Translations under genes and position numbers: made by a program
Notes under the pieces: generated by a model
What the model saw: the letters and a program-made list of their open reading frames with translations, nothing else
Told to the model about the DNA's origin: nothing
Databases searched by the model: none
Shown here: piece by piece, positions 1 to 8,536 of the stretch
Layout: every line of letters starts with the position of its first letter
Position numbering within the stretch: the stretch's first letter is position 1
Assembly (NCBI RefSeq): GCF_016862375.1
Contig: NZ_BOMV01000007.1
Coordinates: 620,001 to 684,000, forward strand
DNA length: 64,000 nucleotides
Direction: 5' to 3'
From: Paractinoplanes rishiriensis
Lineage (GTDB): Bacteria; Actinomycetota; Actinomycetes; Mycobacteriales; Micromonosporaceae

Positions 1-712
1 GCTGGCATAGATCCCAGCCGTCGAAGAATCGGCGCACCTGTTGGCGGGTGCGGGCGTGGAACTGATCCTTGCCGGGATAGTTGCCGCTGGTCAGCGCGTT
101 GACGTTCCGGCGCGGGACGAGGTCGTAACTGCCGTGGGAGAGCGCGATCATGCTGCCCGGCGCGAGTGCGTTCTTCAGCGTGTCGACGATGGTGTACGGG
201 TCGTCGTGTTCGGGGATGAAGTGCAGAACGGCGACCAGCATCAAAGCCACCGGCCGGCTCAGGTCGAGGGTTTTGGTCAGCGTGGGGTGCGCGAGGATGG
301 TGCCGGGGTGGCGCAGGTCGGCATCGATGTAGTCGGTGACGCCTTCTCGCGTGCTGGTCAGCAAGGCCCTGGCATGGACAAGTACCAGCGGGTCGTTGTC
401 GACGTAGACGATGCGGCTTTCCGGGTCGACCTGTTGCGCGACCTCGTGGGTGTTGTTCACGGTGGGCAGGCCGGTGCCGATGTCGAGGAACTGGCGGATA
501 CCGTGCCGCCTGGCGCAATACTCGACAGCGCGCCTCAGGAAGGCCCGATTCTCACGAGCAGCGGTCACGATGTGCGGCCAGCGTTGGGCGATCGCGTCGC
601 CGGACTGCCGGTCCGCCTCGAAGTTGTCCTTACCGCCCAGCCAGTAGTCATACCGGCGGGCCGGATGCGGCGTGGCGGTGTCGAGCCGGGCAAGAAGGTC
701 GTCGCTGGTCAT
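1..712 (-). CDS. SAM-dependent methyltransferase, DUF574 type (partial, cut by window edge)
   Basis: Predicted S-adenosylmethionine-dependent methyltransferase of the actinomycete DUF574 type; substrate unknown. Only about 237 N-terminal residues are present and the frame is still open at base 1. The ATG at 712 gives MTSDDLLARLDTATPHPARR, then the family-typical YDYWLGGKDNF, the glycine-rich SAM loop FLDIGTGLP at residues 75-83 and the acidic VYVDNDP at 102-108. It follows the GPP34 gene by 28 nt on the same strand, so it is probably the last gene of the permease-acetamidase operon. These methyltransferases are very numerous in actinomycetes and their roles are mostly undefined. Confidence 0.85.
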   Translation of the reverse strand, partial: MTSDDLLARLDTATPHPARRYDYWLGGKDNFEADRQSGDAIAQRWPHIVTAARENRAFLRRAVEYCARRHGIRQFLDIGTGLPTVNNTHEVAQQVDPESRIVYVDNDPLVLVHARALLTSTREGVTDYIDADLRHPGTILAHPTLTKTLDLSRPVALMLVAVLHFIPEHDDPYTIVDTLKNALAPGSMIALSHGSYDLVPRRNVNALTSGNYPGKDQFHARTRQQVRRFFDGWDLCQ

Positions 713-740
713 GATCGCGTCCAGGTGAGTCGGGTGCCGG

Positions 741-1445
741 CTAGAACGGGGCGGTGGCGAGGTCGCCGATGGTGTCGCTGACGGCCTGGGCCAGGTCGGG
801 GACAGCGAGAAGCGGCGATTCTTTTCCAGCGCGAAGCGGGATGCTGTTGGTGATGCCGCTCAGGATGTGTTCGATCTCCGCGGCGTCGTACGGGGTCATC
901 AGGCTGCCGTGCAGACGCAAACTCAGGATGAGAGCACACAGACAGTCCGTGGTCGCATCGGCTGGCCGGTCGAGGTAGACGAGGCGGTGGTTGAGCCGGC
1001 CACGGATCGTGGAGATGAGTTCCTGGTTCCTCAGGTGATAGCAGCTCGACCGTAGCCGGCGGCGTTCTTCACGCAGGTGGCCGGCCGCGATCAGCACGGC
1101 CCGGGTGCGCTGGTACACCTCCTGGTACGGGTTGGGCTCGTCGCCGTACCAGTCAGCGCGAGCCCCCCGCAGGACGCTGGTCAGCAACGGCGCATGCGCT
1201 GCCCCGATAGCGATCTGGATGGCCGCGCCAACCGGGTCGGGCACCAGCTCACGGCTCTCATCGGTGATGTAGATGCGGCCCGCTGCGATGTGGATCCGGT
1301 CGGCCAGCAGCAGGTCCGTCAGGGTCGCGGCGACCAAGCCGATGTTCAACGCACGCACATCGATCATCAGGCGCAAGGGTGTGTAGCGTTCGTCGTGGGC
1401 CAGCAACCACAGCTGGTCGCGGACGCCGGTAATCCCGGGCCGCAT
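741..1445 (-). CDS. GPP34 (GOLPH3/VPS74-like) family protein
   Basis: 234-residue protein resembling bacterial GPP34-domain proteins, relatives of the eukaryotic Golgi phosphoprotein GOLPH3. The N-terminal LWLLAHDE (residues 12-19) and the helix LVAATLTDLLLADRI (about 37-51) match the family start; the rest is helical and Arg-rich. In bacteria these are soluble proteins with no assigned activity and are often found beside regulators or methyltransferases. The start ATG at 1445 overlaps the acetamidase stop (TGATG), implying translational coupling, and the DUF574 methyltransferase follows. No enzyme motif is visible. Confidence 0.75.
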   Translation of the reverse strand: MRPGITGVRDQLWLLAHDERYTPLRLMIDVRALNIGLVAATLTDLLLADRIHIAAGRIYITDESRELVPDPVGAAIQIAIGAAHAPLLTSVLRGARADWYGDEPNPYQEVYQRTRAVLIAAGHLREERRRLRSSCYHLRNQELISTIRGRLNHRLVYLDRPADATTDCLCALILSLRLHGSLMTPYDAAEIEHILSGITNSIPLRAGKESPLLAVPDLAQAVSDTIGDLATAPF

Positions 1446-2467
1446 CAGTCTCCTCCCCGGATCGCGCGGAGCACCTTGTGGGCGCCGTGGTAGGGCAACA
1501 CCGGCGCAATCAGCGCCTTGTCGATCGCGGCGGCGATGGTGTAGTCGGCGTCGACGACATTGCCGACATACGCGCTACCGGCCTGCGAGACCAGCTGGTA
1601 GGCGTCCAACTCATCCAGGCCGGTCAACTGGACCAGCTGCCGCACGAGGTCGAGGTGAGCGGCCCGGTAGCTGTCTTCCAGAGGCCGGGCCACACCGATC
1701 GACATGAACTGCGCGTCGGTCTCCAACCGCGGCACCGGCGTAGACACCTCGGACAGGACATCGACGACCAAGGTCACGTGCATCGGCACCTCGACCGCGA
1801 CCCCGCACAACTCCCCATCGCCCTGCCGGGCGTGCCCGTCACCGACCGCCAACAAGGCACCTTCGACACCCACCGGCAGATACACGGTGGTCCCGGCCCG
1901 CAACTGGGGCATGTCCAGGTTCCCGCCGTGCACCCCCGGCACGATCGACGCGCGGACTTCACCGCCGGCCGGTGCCACACCGACGGTGCCGAGCATCGGC
2001 TGCAACGGCAGGTCCACCTCGAACGCACACGAGCGCGCCGTGTAGCGGACCGTGCCGCGCTGGTGGTCGATGGTGTACTGCCAGACCCGCTCTTCCAGCG
2101 CCGGATGCAGCATGGCCGTGGTCGCTGTGCCGGTCAGCGCGCCGAAGTGCGGGAACGTCGACGAGAACCCGACATCGGCGGCCGGCGTCAGCTCGACCAC
2201 GTGCACCGCGAGGGTGTCGCCGGGCCGTGCACCGTCCACGTACAGCGGCCCGGTGACCGGGTTCAGGTACGGGAACTGGCACACCTTGCTGGGCAGGTCG
2301 TCGGTGCTGGCGACTTTCCCGGCGAAACAGTCCCACGTGCGCAGCCGAACCAGCTCATACGGTTCGATCACAGCGACCGGGTCACGGCGACCGAACGTGT
2401 ACCCAACAGTCGCATCAGTGGCGTCGATGAACCTCGACTCAGCCACGGTGACCTGCCACCACAGCAT
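1445..2467 (-). CDS. acetamidase/formamidase family protein
   Basis: Predicted amide hydrolase of the FmdA/AmdA family, which splits formamide, acetamide or related short amides to the acid and ammonia in the cytosol. The 340 residues cover the whole fold: the metal-site region with GDTLAVHV and FPHFGALTG, then PGVHGGNLDMPQL and the GDGHARQGDGE segment typical of this family. It lies directly downstream of, and overlaps by 29 nt, a permease gene, suggesting uptake and hydrolysis of an amide or amino-acid amide. An alternative GTG start at 2446, with CAGG six bases ahead, is equally plausible. Substrate is not predictable from sequence. Confidence 0.88.
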   Translation of the reverse strand: MLWWQVTVAESRFIDATDATVGYTFGRRDPVAVIEPYELVRLRTWDCFAGKVASTDDLPSKVCQFPYLNPVTGPLYVDGARPGDTLAVHVVELTPAADVGFSSTFPHFGALTGTATTAMLHPALEERVWQYTIDHQRGTVRYTARSCAFEVDLPLQPMLGTVGVAPAGGEVRASIVPGVHGGNLDMPQLRAGTTVYLPVGVEGALLAVGDGHARQGDGELCGVAVEVPMHVTLVVDVLSEVSTPVPRLETDAQFMSIGVARPLEDSYRAAHLDLVRQLVQLTGLDELDAYQLVSQAGSAYVGNVVDADYTIAAAIDKALIAPVLPYHGAHKVLRAIRGGD

Positions 2468-3887
2468 CGGTAACCGGGCCGGGCTGGCTGTCGTCCATAC
2501 CCGCCAGGCGGGGCCGACGGCCGGTAGCGACCATCAGCCCGAGCACGACGACGCCCAGGCACAGCCAGGCGAACCCGAGCTTCTGCGCAAGGATGTTTGC
2601 GTTCACGATCACCACCACCAGGATCGCGATACCTATCACCGGCAGCACCCACGACCGGAACACCCCCGCCACCCGCCGCTGTTGCGGGCGAAGGTTGCGA
2701 GCCAGCACCGACAGGTGCACCACGATGAAGCTGAGGATCGCGCCGAAGTTGACCAGGCTCGCCATCAGGCTGATCCCGTCCTCGCGCGCCGCCATCAACA
2801 GGCCCAGGCCCAGCGACACAGCCGCGGTGAGCAGGATGCCGTTGGTCGGCACCGACCGCATCGGCGACACCCTCGCCAAAAACGCGGGAAGCTGGCCGTC
2901 GCGAGCCATCGCATACAACAGCCGGGACGTGCCGACCTGCGCGACCATGTTGTTCGCCAACCCCCACGCCAGCGCCGTCGCCAACGCCGTCAACGTGGCC
3001 AACCACGGACCCGCCGCGACCCGGGCCGTGTCGTAGAACGCCGTGCCAGCCGGGTCACCCTCGGCGATCAGCTTGGCCGGGTCCTCGACCAGCAGCGCGG
3101 CGACGAACGTCTGCGCCATGAACAGCACCCCGGTCACACCGAGCGCGGCGATCTGCGCCCGGGACACCTGCCGCGCGCCGCCCTTCGCGTCCTCGGCCAT
3201 CGTCGACAACGCGTCAAACCCGAGAAACGACAGCATTCCCACCGACACCGCCGCCGCGATCAGCCCGAGCTGGAACTGGCTACTGTCGAAGACCGGCGCC
3301 CAGGAGAACCCTCGCCCGGCCCCCGACATCAACGCCAGCAGGCCCGCAATCAGATAGAGCCCCAGCACGGCTAGCGCACCGACCAGGAACGCCTTGTTCA
3401 ACCGTCGGGTCGTCTTGATCCCCCGCAGGTTCAGCCCGGCGTTGACCACCACGAAGATCACAATCCACGCCCACACCGGAACCCCGGGCAGCACCGCTGT
3501 CATGCTCGCCGCCGCGACCAGCGACAACAGCCCAGGAACCAGGATGTAGTCCAGCAGGATCGTCCACCCCGCCAAAAAGCCCACCCACGGCGCGATCGCG
3601 CGGCCGGCGTACGCATACACCGAGCCAGCCGTCGGATACGCCCTGACCATCACCCCGTACGACGACGCAGTCACCAGCATCGCGACCACCCCGACCGCGT
3701 ACGCCAGCACCACCATCCCCGCCGACGCCTGGAACACCGACCCGAAGATCCCGAACGGCGCGATCACCACCATGTAAATCAAGCCGTAGATCAACAAATC
3801 ACCGAAGCTCAGCGTGCGTCTCAGCTCCGGCTTATAGCCGTACTGCTCCAAACGTCGAACATCATCGAGGCGGCCGACCGCAGTCAT
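2439..3887 (-). CDS. APC superfamily amino-acid/amine permease
   Basis: Integral membrane transporter of the amino acid-polyamine-organocation superfamily, about 480 residues with roughly 12 hydrophobic segments. The cytoplasmic start RRTLSFGDLLIYGLIYMVVIAPFG is followed by the first-helix pattern FGSVFQASAG and by PTAGSVYAYAGRAIAPWVGF, a typical APC helix 3 signature. Start chosen at the ATG 3887 because AGGAAGG lies about 11 nt upstream; a longer in-frame reading to 3953 has no such site. Its 3' end overlaps the acetamidase gene, so it probably imports the amide or amine that enzyme uses, or a product of it. Substrate unassigned. Confidence 0.88.
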   Translation of the reverse strand: MTAVGRLDDVRRLEQYGYKPELRRTLSFGDLLIYGLIYMVVIAPFGIFGSVFQASAGMVVLAYAVGVVAMLVTASSYGVMVRAYPTAGSVYAYAGRAIAPWVGFLAGWTILLDYILVPGLLSLVAAASMTAVLPGVPVWAWIVIFVVVNAGLNLRGIKTTRRLNKAFLVGALAVLGLYLIAGLLALMSGAGRGFSWAPVFDSSQFQLGLIAAAVSVGMLSFLGFDALSTMAEDAKGGARQVSRAQIAALGVTGVLFMAQTFVAALLVEDPAKLIAEGDPAGTAFYDTARVAAGPWLATLTALATALAWGLANNMVAQVGTSRLLYAMARDGQLPAFLARVSPMRSVPTNGILLTAAVSLGLGLLMAAREDGISLMASLVNFGAILSFIVVHLSVLARNLRPQQRRVAGVFRSWVLPVIGIAILVVVIVNANILAQKLGFAWLCLGVVVLGLMVATGRRPRLAGMDDSQPGPVTDAVVAGHRG

Positions 3888-3933
3888 CAGGGGGACTGCC
3901 TTCCTATCGAGGGAAATCAGCAATAAGGGGAAG

Positions 3934-3979
3934 GTGGGCTGGGCGTACAACACGTGTCAGGCGGCACGCCCCAGCCCAC
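3934..3979 (-). promoter_or_regulatory. leader hairpin upstream of permease operon
   Basis: Inverted repeat with arms GTGGGCTGGGCGT (3934-3946) and ACGCCCCAGCCCAC (3966-3979), one bulged base, 19-nt loop, 47 nt upstream of the permease start. It would lie in the 5' leader of a leftward transcript and could act as an attenuator or RNA-regulatory structure. I recognise no known riboswitch class. The rest of 3888-4359 shows no convincing gene. Confidence 0.4.
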
Positions 3980-4144
3980 GCCCTACCGCGGAGATGTGGC
4001 ACGCGGTCCGCGCGGTCGGGCCGTTGACGCCTCGCCCGCCGCACCGCATCGGGGGCAGGGAACGGCAGGCGAGGAGCTTTGGATCTTCCGGCTGCGACAG
4101 CCCGGTTCAATACAGAGGAGTGTGGTCAGCCGATCGCCCCAGAA

Positions 4145-4164
4145 GTGACACAGTTCGGTGTCAC
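4145..4164. promoter_or_regulatory. palindromic operator-like site
   Basis: Perfect 7-bp dyad GTGACAC-agttcg-GTGTCAC in the non-coding stretch between the divergent permease operon and the dehydrogenase gene. Such a symmetric site at a divergent promoter region fits a dimeric regulator; the XRE protein encoded at 5241 is one candidate, but this is inference only. Confidence 0.35.
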
Positions 4165-4359
4165 CCGCTGGTCCACGACGGCCACGGGGTGTGCTTGTAC
4201 GAATTTCGATCGGCCTTATGGTTGAGGGTCCGGGCCGTTAAGGCCATGATCTAAGCGAGTGAGGCAGCGGCTCGCCGCGCCGGCGGCGGTCCTAGGCGGC
4301 CAATCGAGCCGCGCACCGGTGGTGAGCCGCCCAGCCATCAACACTTGGGGAGTTCAGAT

Positions 4360-5175
4360 ATGTACGTGGTCGGCGCCCAGGGATACCTCGGCTCACGAGT
4401 GATGGCCAGCGCACTCGGTGCGGGCGTCGAGGCCACGGCGGTGAGCCGAAGTGGCGACACGCGACATGGGATTTCCAGCATCAGCTGGTCTCAGTTGCTT
4501 AAGGACCTGAGCGCGAAACCTGGCCGGCGGACCGAGGTCATCTGGATCCTTGACGGCGCGAAGCACAACGAACTTGATCGACTCAGCGACCTTCTCGGTG
4601 TCGCCGGGGAAGCCATCTACATCACAGCGGTTTCCTCGTGCACGGTCTACGGAGACCAGCAAGGTCGGAGTTGCGACGAGACCACGCCGCGCAGCCTCAT
4701 GACCGACAACGCACAGCTGAAGGCCGCTTGCGAGGACGCTCTTGAGGCATCGTCGGTGTCCTATAGCGCATTGCGACTCGGTGCACTGTATGGAGTTGAC
4801 GATCGAGGCGTGCGACAGGACCGTATAGAGAAGTGGGTAACCGAGGCTGCACGCGAGGGGTCGGTTACGGTTCCCGAACCTACCCACTGGCGGGGTTGGC
4901 TGCACCGCGAACAGGGAGCGCGAGCACTCCTTCGCGCCGCCAGCCGACGCATCGAAGGCGTCTTCAATGTCGCGTCGTCGAACTACCGCTTCGGAGATGC
5001 GGCAGCGTTCGCCGCAACCCACTTCGACGCCGCCGTAGCGAGCGACGGCAAGGACGACCCGATGGACTACCGGATCGACTCGACAAAGGCGGAACGAGCA
5101 TGCCTCCTTGATCAACTCGGCGGTGAGGCTCTGCCGGACGCCGTGACATCCTTCGCAGAGCAGTACAAACTGTAG
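4360..5175 (+). CDS. NAD(P)-binding SDR/epimerase-like protein
   Basis: 271-residue extended short-chain dehydrogenase-like protein. The N-terminal Rossmann motif GxxGxxG is present (G5, G8, G11 in VVGAQGYLG), followed by ITAVSSCTVYGDQQG, the usual strand-5 region of NAD-dependent epimerases. The active-site YxxxK appears as NxxxK (NAQLK), so the catalytic tyrosine is missing and the protein may be a binding or atypical enzyme. The ATG at 4360 is preceded by GGGGAG eight bases upstream; a TTG 15 bases earlier is in frame but overlaps that ribosome site. It is 65 nt upstream of the XRE regulator gene on the same strand. Substrate unknown. Confidence 0.75.
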   Translation: MYVVGAQGYLGSRVMASALGAGVEATAVSRSGDTRHGISSISWSQLLKDLSAKPGRRTEVIWILDGAKHNELDRLSDLLGVAGEAIYITAVSSCTVYGDQQGRSCDETTPRSLMTDNAQLKAACEDALEASSVSYSALRLGALYGVDDRGVRQDRIEKWVTEAAREGSVTVPEPTHWRGWLHREQGARALLRAASRRIEGVFNVASSNYRFGDAAAFAATHFDAAVASDGKDDPMDYRIDSTKAERACLLDQLGGEALPDAVTSFAEQYKL

Positions 5176-5240
5176 CGAGGGCATAGTCTCCGCAGCCGAG
5201 GGAATACACCTCCGAACTACTACTCTGCACCGGTGGCGAG

Positions 5241-6458
5241 ATGGACTACGACGACGACCTGGGAATCGGTAGCCGCATAGCCGAGGCGCGGAAGCTTCGA
5301 CGAATGAGCCAGGAAGAGCTTGCGGCACGCATTCCGTTTAGCCTGTCCATGCTGCGCAAGGTCGAGCAAGGCAAGAGGGACGCCACCCCCGCGTTCACGG
5401 CGGCCGTAGCGAAGACTCTCGCCACCGACGTGACCGCCCTCACCGGCCAGCCCTATGACCAACACGGCCGGAGTCGCGACAGAATTCACGCACTAATGCC
5501 AGGTCTCCGGCAAGCCCTGACCTATTGGGATCTGAGTCCTCAACTAGATCGACCAATTAGGAGCTGGGAGGTTCTTAAGGCCGAGACCCTTGTGGCAGCA
5601 GAACTGCGCCGCAGGGCGCAGCACGTGAGACTGGTTCAATTACTCCCCGAGCTTATGCTTGAAGTCACTGCCGCCACACACGAAGTCGCCGACCACGAGC
5701 GCGAGAGACACTTTGAGCTTCTTGCAGTTCTACTGTTCGCTGCGCACTCGGTTACCTATAAGACTGGGTATCTGGATCTATCAAGTGTGGTTGAGGATCG
5801 CATTAATTGGGCCGCGGGAAAATCGTCCGATCCGCTGATGGGGGCGCTCGCGGCTTGGGCTCGTACGACGTCGATGCTTCAGAACGGCTCTTACGGCATC
5901 GGCGTCAAGCTGCTTGATCGAGCGCAGGCCGAGATAGAGCCCCAACGCACCGAAAGCGAGGCGTTGGCGCTTCCCGTGTCAGGCTCCCTACACCTTCGAT
6001 CGGGCATGCTGGCGGCACGGGCCGGAGATGGGGACACCGCAACCGCCCATTTGAGGGAAGCCCGCAGTATCGCGGCTCACCTCGGCGGCGCAGACCACGA
6101 CGGCGGTTGGCACCAGCTCTCGTTCGGCCCGACGAACGTCGAGATTCACGAGGTCGCTGCACGTATTGAGCTTGGCGATGGCCCTGGAGCGATGGAACGG
6201 GCAGAACGGATAACGATCCCGACGAGCCTGCCACCCATACGCGCTGGCCATCATTTTGTGGATCTTTCCAGAGCTCAGCTTTGGGTCGGCGATCGAGACG
6301 GTGCATTAAAGAGTCTCTATCAGGCGAGAAGGCTGGCGCCACAACAGACACGCCACTTGCCGACGACACGCGAGGTACTACGCATGCTTGTGAGAGCCCA
6401 CCGCCGGAGCAGCGAACCGCTCGCGAAGATGGTGAATTGGATCGGCGGCGAGCTCTAG
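5241..6458 (+). CDS. XRE-family helix-turn-helix regulator with TPR-like C-terminus
   Basis: 405-residue actinomycete regulator. Residues about 8-65 form an XRE helix-turn-helix (IGSRIAEARKLRRMSQEELA, then SLSMLRKVEQGKR for the recognition region). The remaining helical part has Ala/Leu-rich tetratricopeptide-like repeats such as GDGDTATAHLREARSIAAHL and GDRDGALKSLYQARRLAP. Proteins with this layout are common standalone regulators in Streptomyces and Micromonosporaceae and often control adjacent genes; ligand unknown. It follows the SDR-like gene by 65 nt and has a weak GGCGAG just before the ATG. Confidence 0.85.
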   Translation: MDYDDDLGIGSRIAEARKLRRMSQEELAARIPFSLSMLRKVEQGKRDATPAFTAAVAKTLATDVTALTGQPYDQHGRSRDRIHALMPGLRQALTYWDLSPQLDRPIRSWEVLKAETLVAAELRRRAQHVRLVQLLPELMLEVTAATHEVADHERERHFELLAVLLFAAHSVTYKTGYLDLSSVVEDRINWAAGKSSDPLMGALAAWARTTSMLQNGSYGIGVKLLDRAQAEIEPQRTESEALALPVSGSLHLRSGMLAARAGDGDTATAHLREARSIAAHLGGADHDGGWHQLSFGPTNVEIHEVAARIELGDGPGAMERAERITIPTSLPPIRAGHHFVDLSRAQLWVGDRDGALKSLYQARRLAPQQTRHLPTTREVLRMLVRAHRRSSEPLAKMVNWIGGEL

Positions 6459-6490
6459 TCCGATAACCAGCTTCTATGCCCATGCCGTAA

Positions 6491-6721
6491 ACGAAGATAA
6501 CCGCCCCCGTTCCATCGCGAGGATGGAGCGGGGTGGGTTGCGATGCTACATCGAACGCGCTCGCAGCGATCCACGTCCGTCCGGACTACTTCCTGGCGGT
6601 CGTTGCGAAGGACACCGGGGCGCTGATCGGCTTCGCAGCACTCAGGCCCCCGTCCGGGCACCGACGCAGGATGTCTCACCTCAGGCGCGGCCGATGGTCG
6701 CGGGCGGCGCGCGGGTCCTAG
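6491..6721 (+). pseudogene. remnant of a GNAT-type acetyltransferase
   Basis: Short open stretch whose reading AALAxxHVRPDYFLAVV-like part (DYFLAVVAKDTGALIGFAAL) resembles strands 2-3 of GNAT N-acetyltransferases, where the family carries a V-x-x-x-TGxLIGxxxL pattern. It begins directly after a stop at 6488-6490, lacks a convincing start and ribosome site, and loses similarity after LRPPSGH (near 6660), stopping at 6721 against the prepilin peptidase gene on the other strand. The acetyl-CoA binding segment is absent. It may mark a recombination border such as one end of the integrated element. Assignment rests on pattern only. Confidence 0.35.
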
Positions 6722-7386
6722 GCAAAGATCGTTGCCAATATCGAGGCGCCGAAGAGAACCGGTCCGAACGGTAGTTTGGTGGAGCGGTCGCGGCTTCTGG
6801 CGACCGTGACCAACGCGAGAACCCATTGGGCGACGAGGGCGGTCAGGATGGCGGTGGCCGAGACCTGCCATCCAAGCCAGCCAAGCGTGAAGGCCGTCGC
6901 GCCGGCGAAATGGACGTCACCGAGACCGAGCTGGCCAGGTGCGACTAAAGCGACGAGGAGCAGTATGGCCGACACCGCGAGTCCTGAACAGATGGCTTGG
7001 GCCAGGGCGGTGAAACGGCCGTCGTTGATCGACTCGATGGTGAACAGGACAGCACACGTGAGCCAGGTCGCGCCGACCATGGCGTGTGGAAGTCGATGCC
7101 GTCGAAGATCGATGTAGGACAATCCCACGCCGAGGACGCTGAACAGCCAGTATCCCGGGGCGGAGATCCGCCACCCGACTCGGAGACACACGGCGTAGGC
7201 GATCACGGCAGTCGTCACCGCCATGATCGCGGTGAGTAGGTGCGGCGTGTTGTTTGACCACCATCGAGGCGGCAGCCGCACCGGACCGTCGGCGGGAGCG
7301 GCGTGTGCGGTCGCGGCGACGGGTAGCGCTGCTATGAAGCCACCAGCCGCCGCGACCGCTGCCATAGGACCGGCTAGGTCCGCCAT
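6718..7386 (-). CDS. prepilin leader peptidase (A24/TadV-CpaA type)
   Basis: 222-residue polytopic membrane aspartic peptidase that would cleave the Flp prepilin encoded at 14852. Both catalytic aspartates are visible: one in YIDLRRHRLPHAMV (D-x-R-x3-LP) and one in the GxGDV motif of LGLGDVHFAG. Hydrophobic segments fill most of the chain; the start is N-terminally longer than minimal TadV proteins, with a probable leader helix GGFIAALPVAATAHA. The ATG at 7386 lies 13 nt inside the upstream winged-helix gene, implying coupling. It is transcribed away from the rest of the Tad locus. Confidence 0.85.
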   Translation of the reverse strand: MADLAGPMAAVAAAGGFIAALPVAATAHAAPADGPVRLPPRWWSNNTPHLLTAIMAVTTAVIAYAVCLRVGWRISAPGYWLFSVLGVGLSYIDLRRHRLPHAMVGATWLTCAVLFTIESINDGRFTALAQAICSGLAVSAILLLVALVAPGQLGLGDVHFAGATAFTLGWLGWQVSATAILTALVAQWVLALVTVARSRDRSTKLPFGPVLFGASILATIFA

Positions 7387-7703
7387 GAGTCGGACTTGCC
7401 TGGCTGTTCGGCAAGGTGGTCCTGGTCCCAAGCTTCGATGTGGCGGAGGGCGACCACGAGGCGCTGCCCGCTGTTGGTCAGGGTGTAGTCGGGTGGCACA
7501 CGTTTGGTGCGGTGCTCGATGAGGCCCTGCCCGGTCAGCGCGACGAGGGTGGCTTGGAAGGTTCGGGAGTGGACCGGCTGGTCTGCGGCGACCACGCCGA
7601 GCCGTACGAGTAGGTCGGTGTACCGGAGGGGCTCGGACGACAGGATGTCGAGAATCTCCCGGCCCCACTTCGGTTTGATCGCTTGATGGGCGCGTTGCAG
7701 CAT
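7374..7703 (-). CDS. winged-helix transcriptional regulator (HxlR-like)
   Basis: 109-residue small DNA-binding protein. KPKWGREILDILSSEPLRYTDL (first helices) and SRTFQATLVALTGQGLIEHR (recognition helix plus start of wing), followed by YTLTNSGQRLVVALRHIEAW, match the HxlR/PadR-like winged-helix pattern. No ligand domain. It overlaps the prepilin peptidase gene by 13 nt and lies 173 nt downstream of a second, related regulator gene, so it probably controls the Tad locus or its own operon. Effector unknown. Confidence 0.8.
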   Translation of the reverse strand: MLQRAHQAIKPKWGREILDILSSEPLRYTDLLVRLGVVAADQPVHSRTFQATLVALTGQGLIEHRTKRVPPDYTLTNSGQRLVVALRHIEAWDQDHLAEQPGKSDSWRT

Positions 7704-7876
7704 GTTTTCCAGCGCGACTCACCTCCCCTCGTGGGCGCGCCGCTGACCCAAACGAATGATCAGTGTATTGCCTCATGTCGAACGTTTGCGAACCAATTCT
7801 GTCACTTTGGTTACACACGAGGCTCTGTCGAGAGGTTCCCATTAATCCGAAGAATAACTATTACACCGAATGTGTA

Positions 7877-8218
7877 TTAGTGCCGCTGGCGATGGAACGG
7901 TCTCGTGACCGGGAAGTCGTCGGCCCATGCCTGAAGTGCGGCAAGGTGGGGGAAGAGCGTAGCCCCCGCCGAGGTCAACGCGATCGGGGCATCCGGGCAA
8001 GGGATGGTGTCCCACGATCCGCATCGAGGACTGCTGATGAGACCTTCGGCCGCGAGCGCGCGTAGGCACCGCTCAGCGTGCGGGTATACCGCCTGATTGA
8101 TCTGTGCGAAGGTGGCGACACCGTCTCGCCGATGCAGCGTTACCAACGTCTGATAGACGCCGGGCCTGCCGACGAGTTCGAGGATCCGGCTCAGTGACCG
8201 GCGGCCGTCACCCAACAA
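7877..8218 (-). CDS. winged-helix regulator, paralogue of the neighbouring one
   Basis: 113-residue winged-helix protein with the same layout as the gene at 7374: helix segment FAQINQAVYPHAERCLRALAAEGLI and the closing ITLTSAG-like PIALTSAGATLFPHLAALQAWADD. The start is TTG at 8218, supported by GGAG five bases upstream; no ATG or GTG fits better. The two regulators probably arose by duplication and may form heterodimers or act sequentially. The 173-bp gap between them (7704-7876) is AT-richer than the surroundings and probably holds a promoter. Confidence 0.7.
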   Translation of the reverse strand: MLGDGRRSLSRILELVGRPGVYQTLVTLHRRDGVATFAQINQAVYPHAERCLRALAAEGLISSPRCGSWDTIPCPDAPIALTSAGATLFPHLAALQAWADDFPVTRPFHRQRH

Positions 8219-8536
8219 AGTATCTCCAAAAAACTTTGGCCACTTCGTTCGGGATTGTACGACCGATCGAAAGATGATGATCTGTCGTGTTTACGACACT
8301 AGATATGCCCGCTTTGCACCTTGTGGTGGATGCACCGACAGTGCTGTAGGGCCGGCAGTGAGCGCGCGTCAAGGATCGAGAACGCGCGTACCTCGGGACG
8401 CGCGTAGTTGCGACTCTCGACAGTTGCGGACTAGACACGTTGGGTGACCTTGGTTCGGGCTGGCTGGGCGAGGGTGTAGATGCGGGCTGCGCGGTGTCTT
8501 GACGTGCAGTCGGAGGTCAACGGAGGAGGCAGAATC
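8219..8536. promoter_or_regulatory. AT-richer divergent intergenic region upstream of the Tad operon
   Basis: About 320 bp without a supported gene between the leftward regulator/peptidase genes and the rightward pilus operon. It is visibly richer in A and T than the coding DNA (for example around 8220-8320) and must hold the promoters of both units. I could not fix individual -35/-10 boxes with confidence. The strong ribosome site GGAGGAGG at 8522-8529 belongs to the lipoprotein gene. Confidence 0.5.

Noticed and set aside
1478-2473. 331-codon frame antisense to the acetamidase gene
   Set aside because: His/Arg/Gln-rich shadow translation of a clearly conserved gene on the other strand.
3934-3979. 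Known riboswitch (guanidine or similar) ahead of the amide permease
   Set aside because: Only a simple hairpin is visible; the conserved consensus bases of known classes could not be found.
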